Source: Marinobacter bryozoorum (GTDB taxonomy: Bacteria > Pseudomonadota > Gammaproteobacteria > Pseudomonadales > Oleiphilaceae). From it: DNA of 64,000 nt. Positions 49,401 through 59,527 of the stretch are shown here, in pieces; the first letter of the stretch is position 1, and every line of letters starts with the position of its first letter. Under the pieces are notes generated by a model that worked only from the letters and a program-made list of their open reading frames with translations, was not told the DNA's origin and searched no databases. The stretch covers positions 1-64,000 of the forward strand of contig NZ_JAKZAH010000005.1 of assembly GCF_023156245.1 (NCBI RefSeq). The letters run 5' to 3'. Both the position numbers and the translations under genes were made by a program.

Positions 49401-51345
49401 TCTCGGCTTCTCCGAACCAGACCCGTTCGAACAGCTCCTCGAAAATCGGCCGGATTCGGTGGATGTCCACCGTTGTACCGGAGCGCGCCTGGAGCGAGAA
49501 ATCATGGATCCATACCACCTTTCCGTCATGGTCCACGATTTCAAACGGATGCTCGCCAATCACCCGGAACCCCAGGTTCTCGAAAATCGGCATCACATCG
49601 GACAGGGGCAGCTGCTCGGTGGGATTGAACAATTTGAAGTGAACCGTGTTCCCCTCTTCTTCCAGCGCCCGGTAGAAGCTCATGGCCATGGGACGGCCTT
49701 CAGACACGGCACAGATATGTTCCAGGTCAATCGCCGCCCGGCGGGGGGAGAACATATCCTGGTAGCTGGCAGGGAAAGCCGATGCGTAGCAGCGCATCAG
49801 TTCGTTGCCACGCTCCTCGCCCCAGGTTTCATGCAGTGCCTCCGAGAGGCCCTCTCGCCAGGACTGGGCCAGTTCGATTACCCGTTCCTGGATTTCTGCC
49901 ACCGGCAGCCGACGGCTGCCTTTACGGGGTACGCGGATCGTAAACTGCACCCGGGCCAACACTGATTCAGAGAAGTGCGTGACAAAGCTGATATCGTCAG
50001 CTTCCAGGTGGTCACACAGGACGTTTTCTACCCGTAAGCGAAGCTCGGTGTTGTAGATATCCCGCGGGAAGAAGGCCAGGCAGGTGACAAACTGGCCGTA
50101 TACGTCCTCACGCATGAACAGGCGGATCTGGCGACGTTCCTGGATGTAGAGTATGTCCAGGGCGGTCTGGTACAGCTCCTCAAGCTCAATCTGGAACAAC
50201 TCGTCCCGGGGATAGACTGTCAAAATCTGATCCAGCTCCTTGCCGGCATAGTCGTCCTTGAGGAAGCCGGAGCGCTCGACGACGGCCTCGACCTTGCGGC
50301 GCAGCAGCGGGATGTCCTCAGGGCGACCACTGTAGGCGCGGGAGGTATAAAGGCCGAGGAAACGCCGCTCGCCAACCACTTCGCCCTTGCTGTTGAATTT
50401 TTTCACCGCGATGTAGTCCGGGTAGGCCGGGCGATGCACCCGTGACCGCTGCGCTGACTTGGCGAAAATAAACAGTTCATCGGTACGGGTCATCTGGCTG
50501 CGAGTGCGCCGTGGCAGCTCACGCATGGCCACCTTGGCGCTGCGTTCATTGTTCACTCGCAGGATACCCAGTTCGGAATTCTCCACCCGGCAGACATTGG
50601 TGCCCTTCTTGTCGCCGACGAAGTCGTACTCGTCATAGCCCAGGAAGGTGAAGTGATCGTCGATCAACCAGTCCACGAAGGCCCTGGCCTCCTCCACGTC
50701 ATCCGGGGTGATATCGGCAGGCGAGCTGTCCAGTTCACCTGCGATCTCCAGGGCTTTCTGCTTCATGGCGTCAAAATCAGACACCACGATACGCACCTCA
50801 TGCAGCACTTCCTGCAGCAAGTGCTCCAGGTTGGTCAGGTCCTTCTCGTCGCTGTGGCGGTCGATTTCCAGGACAATAAAGGCTTCGTGGCGGCCACCGT
50901 CGCTTTCATCAGGGGCTTCCAGTGACACCAGGCCACCGTCCTTGTCACGTTCCACCGTCAGGATCGAGTGATGGATGGTGTGGGTGCCGATATCCCGCCG
51001 GTTGATGGCCATGCGAACCGAGTCAATCAGGAACGGGATGTTTGGATGCAGAATGAAGATAACCGTGTGTGTAGACTGCCAGCCATCGCTTTCCAGGTCA
51101 GGATTAAACACACTGACCGGTGTCTTGCCCTCGGGTCGCTGCTGCAGGAACTGCCAGGCCGCCAGCACAGAACCATAGGTATCATGGAATGCCCGGCTGA
51201 GCAGTTCATCCAGGGGCAGGTGCATCAGATGTTGACGACTGAAGTGACTGATCCGTTCCGCTTCTTTGTTTGGCAGTTTGCGGAATAATTCCTCGTTCAG
51301 CTGCTCGAGGAACTGATCCTTGCTGGTCACGGTCAGGGTATTCAT
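46480..51345 (-). CDS. gdhB: NAD-specific glutamate dehydrogenase, 180-kDa type
   Basis: Large-type enzyme that deaminates glutamate to 2-oxoglutarate and ammonia with NAD+, mainly for amino-acid catabolism. The 1621-residue product has the long N-terminal ACT-like regulatory region (about 1-700) and the central catalytic domain, with [42 protein letters not shown] and the later nucleotide-binding [15 protein letters not shown], then a C-terminal helical region. The length agrees with the P. aeruginosa GdhB (about 1620). The ATG at 51345 follows AGGTG; a TTG one codon earlier is possible. It is divergent from moxR. Confidence 0.96.
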   Translation of the reverse strand: [1621 protein letters not shown]

Positions 51346-51504
51346 CAATCACCTCTGTAGTTCGGGTGCCCGCCGCGAGCGGCCGGCACTGATGTGAACG
51401 AATGGTAACTCCATCATAGTCAAACCCTTGATAATTTGCTGTAAATTCGCGAAAACTTCATACGGTAAAACCGAGATATCCTTACTTCCGGAGTAGTCAG
51501 CCCC

Positions 51505-52470
<966 letters not shown>

Positions 52471-52485
52471 GGAGGCCGGCCGACC

Positions 52486-53442
52486 ATGAGTGTTCTGACC
52501 GGCGCCTCACAGCAAGCAGGCCAGCACCGTACCTTTATAGGGCTGGACCAATTGCTACGCCTGCAGGTCCAGGCCCGGACTCTGCAACTGCCCTCGGCAC
52601 GCCGGGCCCTGCGCCAGCGCCGGGGTGGGCATCATTCGCTGCTGCGGGGCCGGGGCATGTCGCTGGCCGAGATCAGACCCTATCAGCCGGGGGACGATGT
52701 GCGCCGGATCGACTGGCGAGTCACCGCACGGCGCCACGAGCCCCATACCCGGGTCTACGAGGAAGAGCGGGAACGCCCGGTACTGGTGCTTTGCGACCTT
52801 GGCCCAACGCTGTTCTATGCCAGTGAGGGCAGTTACAAGCAGGTGCGGGTTGCCGAACTGGCTTCGCTGCTTGCCTGGGTCGCCCATGGTTCCGGCGACC
52901 AGGCCGGGGGTATCGTATTCGGAGGCGCCATTACGGCGATCCTCCGCCCTGCCCGTCGGCGCCGTTCGGTTATGCAACTGCTGAACGCCCTTGCCTCCAA
53001 CCAGCGCCGGCAGCCGGCTGCAGACACGACGACCGGATCCGCCCAGCTGAACGCAGCCCTGACCGAGGCGCGGCGCATCGCCCATACCGGCAGTCGGGTG
53101 TTTATTCTCAGCGACTTCCTCGACGCCAATGAAGACACCCGGACCTTGCTGGCAGGACTTGCCATGCATAACCAGGTAACGGCAGTCGTCATGACCGATC
53201 CGCTGGATGAGCAGCTGCCGTCCGGTGGCCGCTTCGCGGTTTCAGGGCCTGCCGGCACGCTCTGGTTCAACGGCGCGGACCGGGCCCTGCAGCGAGCCTG
53301 GCAGGAACAGGCCAGCGCCCGGCGGGCAAACCTGGGCCAGCTGTTCCGGCAGGCTGGCGTCAACGGCCTTACCCTGGGCACCGGGGAAGACCCGGTCACC
53401 CTGATGCATGGACTGACATCGGCGGGAGGACGACTGCTGTGA
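52486..53442 (+). CDS. DUF58 domain protein
   Basis: A 318-residue protein with the DUF58 core, GRGMSLAEIRPYQPGDDVRRIDWRVTAR at about residues 58-85, followed by a VWA-like fold (VLVLCDLGPTLFYASEG, VFILSDFLDANEDTR). DUF58 proteins are regularly encoded next to MoxR ATPases and are thought to be adaptors or substrates. No transmembrane segment is evident, so it should be cytoplasmic. GAGGAGG precedes the ATG. It overlaps the next gene by GTGA. Confidence 0.9.
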   Translation: MSVLTGASQQAGQHRTFIGLDQLLRLQVQARTLQLPSARRALRQRRGGHHSLLRGRGMSLAEIRPYQPGDDVRRIDWRVTARRHEPHTRVYEEERERPVLVLCDLGPTLFYASEGSYKQVRVAELASLLAWVAHGSGDQAGGIVFGGAITAILRPARRRRSVMQLLNALASNQRRQPAADTTTGSAQLNAALTEARRIAHTGSRVFILSDFLDANEDTRTLLAGLAMHNQVTAVVMTDPLDEQLPSGGRFAVSGPAGTLWFNGADRALQRAWQEQASARRANLGQLFRQAGVNGLTLGTGEDPVTLMHGLTSAGGRLL

Positions 53443-53897
53443 TTCCCCACGAGATATTGGCCCAGCTCCATGACATCGAAACCCCGCCACCAGCAGGCCC
53501 CTGGCCACCGGCTCCTGGCTGGTGGCTGCTGGGGGGACTGGTCCTGGCGCTCCTGGTCTCGGGTACCTTCATGCTCTGGCGCCGGTATCAACGTACCGCG
53601 CCCCGGCGGGAAGCGCTGGCGCAGCTCGCCGCCCATGGCGCCCCCGACCGGGCCGGACCGGACTGGTACGCTGCCCTCAACCGACTGCTGAAACAGACCG
53701 CACTGGCCCTATACCCGGAACAGAATCCCGTTGCCCTCAGTGGTGACCAGTGGCGGGATTTCCTGGCCCGCACCTCTGATGTTCCCCGGGACTCCTGGCA
53801 GCAACTGGTGAATGCCAGCTATGCGCCAGCCAGTGACCTGGCACCGGACCAGGCACACAAACTGGCTGAACACTGGATACGGAGGCAACCATGGTAA
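53439..53897 (+). CDS. DUF4381 domain membrane protein
   Basis: A 152-residue protein with a single transmembrane segment at about residues 26-47 (WWLLGGLVLALLVSGTFMLW), a basic linker and a helical cytoplasmic part (DWYAALNRLLKQTALALYP, then WRDFLARTS). This pattern and its position are those of DUF4381 in MoxR/Bat operons. The role is unknown but must relate to the VWA partners encoded on either side. The start is a GTG at 53439 overlapping the previous stop; the end overlaps the next ATG by seven bases. Confidence 0.85.
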   Translation: MIPHEILAQLHDIETPPPAGPWPPAPGWWLLGGLVLALLVSGTFMLWRRYQRTAPRREALAQLAAHGAPDRAGPDWYAALNRLLKQTALALYPEQNPVALSGDQWRDFLARTSDVPRDSWQQLVNASYAPASDLAPDQAHKLAEHWIRRQPW

Positions 53898-54919
53898 CCC
53901 TGGCCTGGCCCTGGCTGCTGACCTTGCTGCCACTGCCATGGCTGGTGCGACGGTTGCTGCCGGGGCCTGCCAGCACCGATACGGTGCTGGCGCCGGCCTT
54001 GCCGATACAGGCCCGGCTGGCCGGACTGCCCGGGGTCGGCAGCCCGGGCCAGGCCCATCGCCGCTGGCTGAAACTGTTGTTCGCGCTGGCCTGGGCGTTG
54101 CTGGTCATCGCCCTGGCCCGTCCGCAGCACGTGGGTGAAAACACCCAGGTGCCGGTCACCGGCCGTGACCTCATGCTGGCAGTGGACATATCACCCAGCA
54201 TGGAAGAGCGTGACATGGTTATGCAGGGGCGGCCGCTGAACCGACTGGAGGCCCTCAAGGTGGTGCTCGATGACTTCATCAACCACCGTGCAGGCGATCG
54301 CATGGGGCTGTTATTGTTCGGAACCGAGCCCTATATCCAGGCGCCACTGACCTTTGATCACAAGACCCTGAGAACCCTGCTGTTCGAGGCTGGCCTTGGC
54401 ATGGCCGGCCGTGCCACCGCCATCGGCGACGCCATAGGCCTGGCCGTAAAGCGTCTGCGTGATCTTCCCCAGCAACACCGGGTACTCATCCTGCTCACTG
54501 ACGGTGCCAATACCGCCGGCAACCTCAGTCCGGAGAAGGCCCGGGATATTGCGGCGGACAGCAACGTACGCATTCACACCATCGGCATAGGCGCGGAAAC
54601 CGCCGTGCGCCAGGGCCTGTTTGGCAGTAGGCGGGTCAACCCTTCCAGTGACCTGGACGAAGGCCTGCTGCGGGACATTGCCGCGGCCACCGGCGGCCAG
54701 TATTTCCGCGCCCGCAGTATCGAGGAACTCCAGGGCATCTACCAGGAGATCGACCGCCTGGAGCCTATGGAGCTGGAAAGCAGGAGCTGGCGCCCTGTCA
54801 CCGACCTCTACGCCTGGCCAGCAGCGGCAGCCCTGACCCTCTGGCTAGCCGTCCTGGCCTTTGCCAGGGTACCGGTACTGGCGGCCAAAGCCTCGCCTGC
54901 TGGCTGGAGGCGGTCATGA
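53891..54919 (+). CDS. VWA domain membrane protein, BatA-like
   Basis: A 342-residue protein with N-terminal hydrophobic segments (about 3-23 and 61-77), a von Willebrand A domain whose metal site is DISPS at 99-103, and a C-terminal transmembrane segment at about 310-330. BatA proteins work with MoxR in an inner-membrane complex linked in Bacteroides and Francisella to stress resistance. An intact MIDAS implies divalent-metal-dependent ligand binding, probably on the periplasmic or membrane face. It overlaps both neighbours by four to seven bases. Confidence 0.9.
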   Translation: MVTLAWPWLLTLLPLPWLVRRLLPGPASTDTVLAPALPIQARLAGLPGVGSPGQAHRRWLKLLFALAWALLVIALARPQHVGENTQVPVTGRDLMLAVDISPSMEERDMVMQGRPLNRLEALKVVLDDFINHRAGDRMGLLLFGTEPYIQAPLTFDHKTLRTLLFEAGLGMAGRATAIGDAIGLAVKRLRDLPQQHRVLILLTDGANTAGNLSPEKARDIAADSNVRIHTIGIGAETAVRQGLFGSRRVNPSSDLDEGLLRDIAAATGGQYFRARSIEELQGIYQEIDRLEPMELESRSWRPVTDLYAWPAAAALTLWLAVLAFARVPVLAAKASPAGWRRS

Positions 54920-56706
54920 TCGACTTTCAGTTCCTGCGCCCCCTGTGGCTACTGGTGCTACTACTGGTACCGTTATTGATCTGGCTGCAGCGCCATGGCG
55001 TCGCCAGTCAGAGCCAGTGGCACCGGGTGATACCGCCGGCACTACTCAAGCCCCTCCTGCCAACCGGTCGTGGTTCCGCGCTTTCCGGAGGCCGCGCCCG
55101 GCTGATAGCGCCCTTGTTACTGATGCTGGCCGCCGTCGCACTGGCTGCTCCCTCGTTTCGCTCTGCCCCCTCTCCCCTGCAGCAGCAGGACGACTCACTG
55201 GTCGTGGTACTGGACCTGTCACTGTCCATGCTGGCCACTGACGTGGAACCGGATCGGCTGACCCGGGCCACCCGCAAGGTTCGCGATTTACTCGCCACGC
55301 GGGAAGGCGCCTATACAGCCCTGGTGGTCTACGCCGCCGATGGTCATGTGGTCACTCCGCTGACCGATGACCGGCGAACCGTTGAAGGCATGCTCAGCGC
55401 CCTCGACCCGGTCATCATGCCCGCAGCCGGAAACCGGGCCGACCTGGGCGTTGCCCGGGCCGTCGAGCTGCTGAACCAGGGGGCACCCGGGCGTGGCCGC
55501 ATCCTGCTCATCACTGACAGCCTGAACCCCCGCTACGCAGACCGGATTCGCCAACAACTGACCGACACACCATGGCAGCTCAATGGCCTGGTGGCAGGCA
55601 CAGAAAATGGCGCACCCATTCCCCTGCCGGAGCGTGGATTTATCCGCGATGGAGACAACGTGGTTATTACCCGGGCGAGCCTGGATGAACTTCGAAATAC
55701 CGCCTCTGCCACCGGCGGCGACGCCCTGGAAATGACCACAACCGACGACGACATTACCCGACTGGGATTGCGGGCGAAGGACCACGATAGCTGGCAACAG
55801 GCTGCCCGGGAGCGCACCACCGAGCGCCGCCAGGATGACGGCTACTGGCTGCTCTGGCTGACCCTGCCCCTGGCCCTGATTGGCTGGCGCCGGGGGGCAC
55901 TGGCCCTGGTAGCCTGCAGCCTGTGGTGGACGCCCGCCGGGCCCGCCCAGGCAGCAGACTGGCAGCAACAATGGCAAGGCCTGTGGCAAACCCCGGAACA
56001 GAGGGCACCGGAGCTGATCAAGGATAATCCCGCCGAGGCGGCCAGTCAGCTGGACGATCCCCTGTGGCAGGGCACGGCACTGTACCGCGATGGCCAGTAC
56101 GACGGCGCGGCCAATGCGTTCGCCCGGGATAATTCGGCCACGGCCCACTACAACCGTGGCAATGCCCTCGTCCGTGCCGGCAAGCCAGAGGCCGCCCTGG
56201 ACGCCTGGCAGGAGGCACTGGCGCGGAACCCGGACCACGAAGGTGCCCAGCAGAACCAGCAAATTGTCCGGCGATACCTGGAGCAACAAGGGCAAAAACA
56301 ACAACAGCAACAGGCATCCGGAGACAGGCAGAATGGCAGCTCCGGGCAGCAGAACCCGGGGCAAGGTGAAAACGGTCAGGGTGAAGGCACACCACCCGGG
56401 GATAGTCAGGGTCAGGGCGGAAAGGGCCGCGGCAACCAACAGGACAGGGCTCAGCCCGGATCAGACCAGTTCGACGGAGCCTCCAGCCCTGACCGGGGCG
56501 ATACATCGTCCAGCGAAGACGGAGAACCAGGCGATGGCGGTGCCGGTGAGCAGGACGGCCAATCCCACGCCGATGCCCTCAGCCAGTCCCAGGAACAGTG
56601 GCTGCGAAGAATACCCGATGACCCGGGTGGGTTGCTCAGGCGCAAGTTCCTGCAGCAATCCCGCAGCCGCAACATACAACCGGACGAGAACGACACACCA
56701 TGGTAG
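54916..56706 (+). CDS. VWA and TPR protein, BatB/BatC-like fusion
   Basis: A 596-residue protein joining functions often split between BatB and BatC. Residues about 5-80 contain two hydrophobic segments, 95-290 a VWA domain with the metal site DLSLS at 100-104, then two membrane segments near 313-345, a TPR-like part (HYNRGNALVRAGKPEAALDAWQEAL at about 410-434) and a long Gln/Gly/Asp-rich low-complexity tail (about 450-560). The tail is probably disordered. TPR repeats suggest binding of a partner protein. Overlaps the BatA gene by ATGA and the BatD gene by seven bases. Confidence 0.9.
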   Translation: MIDFQFLRPLWLLVLLLVPLLIWLQRHGVASQSQWHRVIPPALLKPLLPTGRGSALSGGRARLIAPLLLMLAAVALAAPSFRSAPSPLQQQDDSLVVVLDLSLSMLATDVEPDRLTRATRKVRDLLATREGAYTALVVYAADGHVVTPLTDDRRTVEGMLSALDPVIMPAAGNRADLGVARAVELLNQGAPGRGRILLITDSLNPRYADRIRQQLTDTPWQLNGLVAGTENGAPIPLPERGFIRDGDNVVITRASLDELRNTASATGGDALEMTTTDDDITRLGLRAKDHDSWQQAARERTTERRQDDGYWLLWLTLPLALIGWRRGALALVACSLWWTPAGPAQAADWQQQWQGLWQTPEQRAPELIKDNPAEAASQLDDPLWQGTALYRDGQYDGAANAFARDNSATAHYNRGNALVRAGKPEAALDAWQEALARNPDHEGAQQNQQIVRRYLEQQGQKQQQQQASGDRQNGSSGQQNPGQGENGQGEGTPPGDSQGQGGKGRGNQQDRAQPGSDQFDGASSPDRGDTSSSEDGEPGDGGAGEQDGQSHADALSQSQEQWLRRIPDDPGGLLRRKFLQQSRSRNIQPDENDTPW

Positions 56707-58115
56707 AACCCACCGCCAGCCTGGCGCGGAGCGCACTGATCGTGCTGCTTGCAAGCCTTTGTGTTGCCCTGGCAAGTTTGCCGGCACAGGCCCGGGCGGA
56801 AGAGACCCGGCAGGCGTTCATTGAGCTATCGGCCAGTGACGACGAGCTCTATGTGCAGCAACAGCTGCATCTGCGGGTCAAGCTGTACTACACGAATAAC
56901 GTAATCCAGGGTCACCTGAACGACCCGGAACACCCGGATGTGGTAATCGAGCAACTCGGAGAACAACGCCAATATCGTGAACTGCTCGGCGGCGAAAGCT
57001 ACCGTGTGGTTGAACGCAACTTTGTGCTGTTCCCCCAGAAGCCAGGGCAGCTCCAGCTACCCCCCATCGAATTCCAGGGTACTGCCAGGCACCCCCGCGG
57101 GCACCAATACCGGGTCAGCCATTCGGCCACCCTGTTCCCGCTGGATATCCGGGACATCCCCGAGAGCTTCAGCGGACGTACCTGGTTGCCTGCCCGGTCC
57201 GTGGAGATCCACGAACAAGGGCTGGACCTGGACCGTCCGGTCGAGCCGGGCGAAAATCTCAGCCGCACACTGACCCTCACAGCGGAAGGCCTGCCCGCTA
57301 CCACCCTGCCTGACCTGGCCCCGCCTTATCCGGACACGCTGCGTGCCTATCCGGAACCCGCCCAGCGGCAGTCCTCTGCGACCGAAGAGGGCGTGCTCGG
57401 ACAACTGCGGCAGACCGTCGCCCTGGTACCAGTACCCGGACATAACGGGGAAGCCACCCTGCCTGAACTACGGATTCCCTGGTGGGATGTGGAAGAGGAC
57501 CGGGAGAGGGTTGCGGTATTGCCTGCGCGAACTCTGCGCCTTGCCGGCCCGGTGGGCAAGGCCAATGCCAGGCCTGCAGCATCCGCAACGGACGAGGCGC
57601 AGGCCACGGCCACTTCGTCCGCCGACATTCGTAAAGCGGAAGCCGGCCACTGGGTATGGCCACTGATAGCAGCCCTGTTCGCGTTGGGCTGGCTGACCAC
57701 GGCCGCCGCCTGGTGGCTTCAGCACCAGCGGGCGCGCCGGCGTGCTTCCGCCACTGCCGCACACCCGGAAGAACGGGGTGAAGGCGAACGAAGGTGGTTT
57801 GCAAGGGTCTGCGAGCAGTCCCGCTCACTGAACCCGGCCTTTTTTGACAGCTTTCCGGTATGGGCAAGACAGCTCACCGGGCGGCCATCGCCGACGCTGG
57901 AGGCCACCCTGGGCCAGCTTGGTGACGAAACACTTCGTCAGCTCATCCAGCAGTGGCAACAGTCTCTGTTCGGGAGGAATGCGGTGCCGGCCCCGGATGG
58001 AAAGGCACTGGAGGAAGCCCTGAAAACTACCCGCAAGGCCTGGCAGCAGCGCCGCCACGGAGGCAGCGGCAAACACCGGCTACCCGACTTCTATCCGGAA
58101 GGTCTCAGGCCCTGA
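56700..58115 (+). CDS. BatD family protein
   Basis: A 471-residue protein with a cleavable signal peptide (likely ending AQARA, about residue 32), a periplasmic part made of beta-rich repeats as in BatD (FIELSASDDELYVQQQLHLRVKLYY, FVLFPQKPGQLQLPPIEFQG), a transmembrane helix at about 318-339 (WVWPLIAALFALGWLTTAAAWWL) and a cytoplasmic tail. It closes the moxR operon. BatD is regarded as the exported partner of BatA and BatB. No clear terminator is seen between its stop and the convergent ccmI. Confidence 0.88.
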   Translation: MVEPTASLARSALIVLLASLCVALASLPAQARAEETRQAFIELSASDDELYVQQQLHLRVKLYYTNNVIQGHLNDPEHPDVVIEQLGEQRQYRELLGGESYRVVERNFVLFPQKPGQLQLPPIEFQGTARHPRGHQYRVSHSATLFPLDIRDIPESFSGRTWLPARSVEIHEQGLDLDRPVEPGENLSRTLTLTAEGLPATTLPDLAPPYPDTLRAYPEPAQRQSSATEEGVLGQLRQTVALVPVPGHNGEATLPELRIPWWDVEEDRERVAVLPARTLRLAGPVGKANARPAASATDEAQATATSSADIRKAEAGHWVWPLIAALFALGWLTTAAAWWLQHQRARRRASATAAHPEERGEGERRWFARVCEQSRSLNPAFFDSFPVWARQLTGRPSPTLEATLGQLGDETLRQLIQQWQQSLFGRNAVPAPDGKALEEALKTTRKAWQQRRHGGSGKHRLPDFYPEGLRP

Positions 58116-58180
58116 ACGCCACTTATCGTGCCGGCCGGGGGCCTGTCGGCTTTGTCACTTGCTGATCCATGTGCCAGTAA

Positions 58181-59485
58181 TCACTGCGTTCCGTGCAGCT
58201 GCTCGTCGATAGTCAGCACCACGGGGTCGCTTTCGTCGCTAACCACCGGTACGGGCTCATCCCGGATACCCTGGTAATCCCCTGGCTGGGGCGTGGCCGA
58301 GCCCGACGGACTGATCCGGGCCGCGACCACCACCTCGTCTGCGCCTGAAATGCGGAACTGCGGCGCCATGGCAAGGCGGTCATCCAGGCGGAGTTCCGCA
58401 GGCAGCTGCCCTGCCTGAAGCCTGGCCACCGCCAGTGGTGCTGACTGCATATCCGGCGTACGGGCGTAGACGAACAGGGTTGTGTCAGGGTCCACCTGGC
58501 CGGCAAACGCCTCGTCAAGCTCTACCCGCACGGTCACGCCACGGTCGGATACCGGTTCGCCGCCGGTCGCCTGCTCACCACGAATGTTTTGCGGCACATC
58601 CATACCCAACTGCTGGTAAGCCCGGGCGACGCCTTCGCGAATGGATGGCAGCTGCGGGTGGTCCGGCGCCACCTCGATGATCTTCTCCCAGTGGCGAATG
58701 GCGTCCTCGAAGTTGCGCTGCTCGAAGGCATGGATACCCAGCAGGCCAAGGGTATTCACCTCGTCGGGATTGAATTCCCGGGCCCGGTCCATGGCACGGG
58801 TAACCTCATCGGTCATCGCCCCCTGGCTTTCAAAAAACCAGGCCTGGGCGGACAGGCCCCAGGCGACGGCCCGGGCATTGTCCGGCCCCGCCACTTCCGC
58901 CAGGCGCGCAAAGGCCCTCGCTGCCTCCGGGTAGCGCTCCATGCGCATATAACTGCGGCCCAGCATGGCCCAACCATCGGGATTGTCCGGCTCAGCTTCC
59001 AGCCGCTCGGCCAGCTGGCGCGTGAGCTCATTCATCTGGGCCATACGGTCGCCACTTTGATCCAGCGCCTGCATGGCGTGATACTGCTCTACCTTACCCA
59101 GCGCACCCCACTCCTGGTACAGGAGGAACACTCCGACAGGCAGCAGCACGATGGCCAATACCACAACGGCCCAGGTACTGCGGCGCCGATGGTCCATTCT
59201 CAGGTCGGTCGCGCGCACTTCTGCAGCCGGTTGCTCCTCACCTACATCTTCCAGCATCGCGCCCGCCAGTTCCTCCCGCAGCATGCGGAAGTTTTCCTCG
59301 TCGATGGTGCCCTGCTGGTATTCCTCTTCCAGCTCGGACAGGCGGGTACGGTAGGCCAGCAGGTTCTGGTTACGAATGTCCGCCGATACCCGCTTTTCAG
59401 GACGGCTGAAAAACAGGGGGTAAAGCACGAAAAGACAGGCCAGGACGATCAATATCGCCGTGATGATCCAGAAGGTATTGGTCAT
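58181..59485 (-). CDS. ccmI: Cytochrome c biogenesis protein CcmI
   Basis: Chaperone that holds apocytochrome c for the CcmF/CcmH heme ligation complex. The 434-residue product has an N-terminal membrane helix (about 5-25), a basic loop, a second membrane helix (about 104-122), then periplasmic TPR repeats (GWAMLGRSYMRMERYPEAARAFARLAE; NPDEVNTLGLLGIHAFEQRNFEDAIRHWEKII) and a C-terminal beta-rich domain. Such a long, fused CcmI is usual in pseudomonads. It is the last gene of the ccm operon, 42 bases after ccmH. Confidence 0.93.
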   Translation of the reverse strand: MTNTFWIITAILIVLACLFVLYPLFFSRPEKRVSADIRNQNLLAYRTRLSELEEEYQQGTIDEENFRMLREELAGAMLEDVGEEQPAAEVRATDLRMDHRRRSTWAVVVLAIVLLPVGVFLLYQEWGALGKVEQYHAMQALDQSGDRMAQMNELTRQLAERLEAEPDNPDGWAMLGRSYMRMERYPEAARAFARLAEVAGPDNARAVAWGLSAQAWFFESQGAMTDEVTRAMDRAREFNPDEVNTLGLLGIHAFEQRNFEDAIRHWEKIIEVAPDHPQLPSIREGVARAYQQLGMDVPQNIRGEQATGGEPVSDRGVTVRVELDEAFAGQVDPDTTLFVYARTPDMQSAPLAVARLQAGQLPAELRLDDRLAMAPQFRISGADEVVVAARISPSGSATPQPGDYQGIRDEPVPVVSDESDPVVLTIDEQLHGTQ

Positions 59486-59527
59486 AAAAGTCAGTCAGTT
59501 GAATCCGGAAATGGGTTCAGGTGCCGA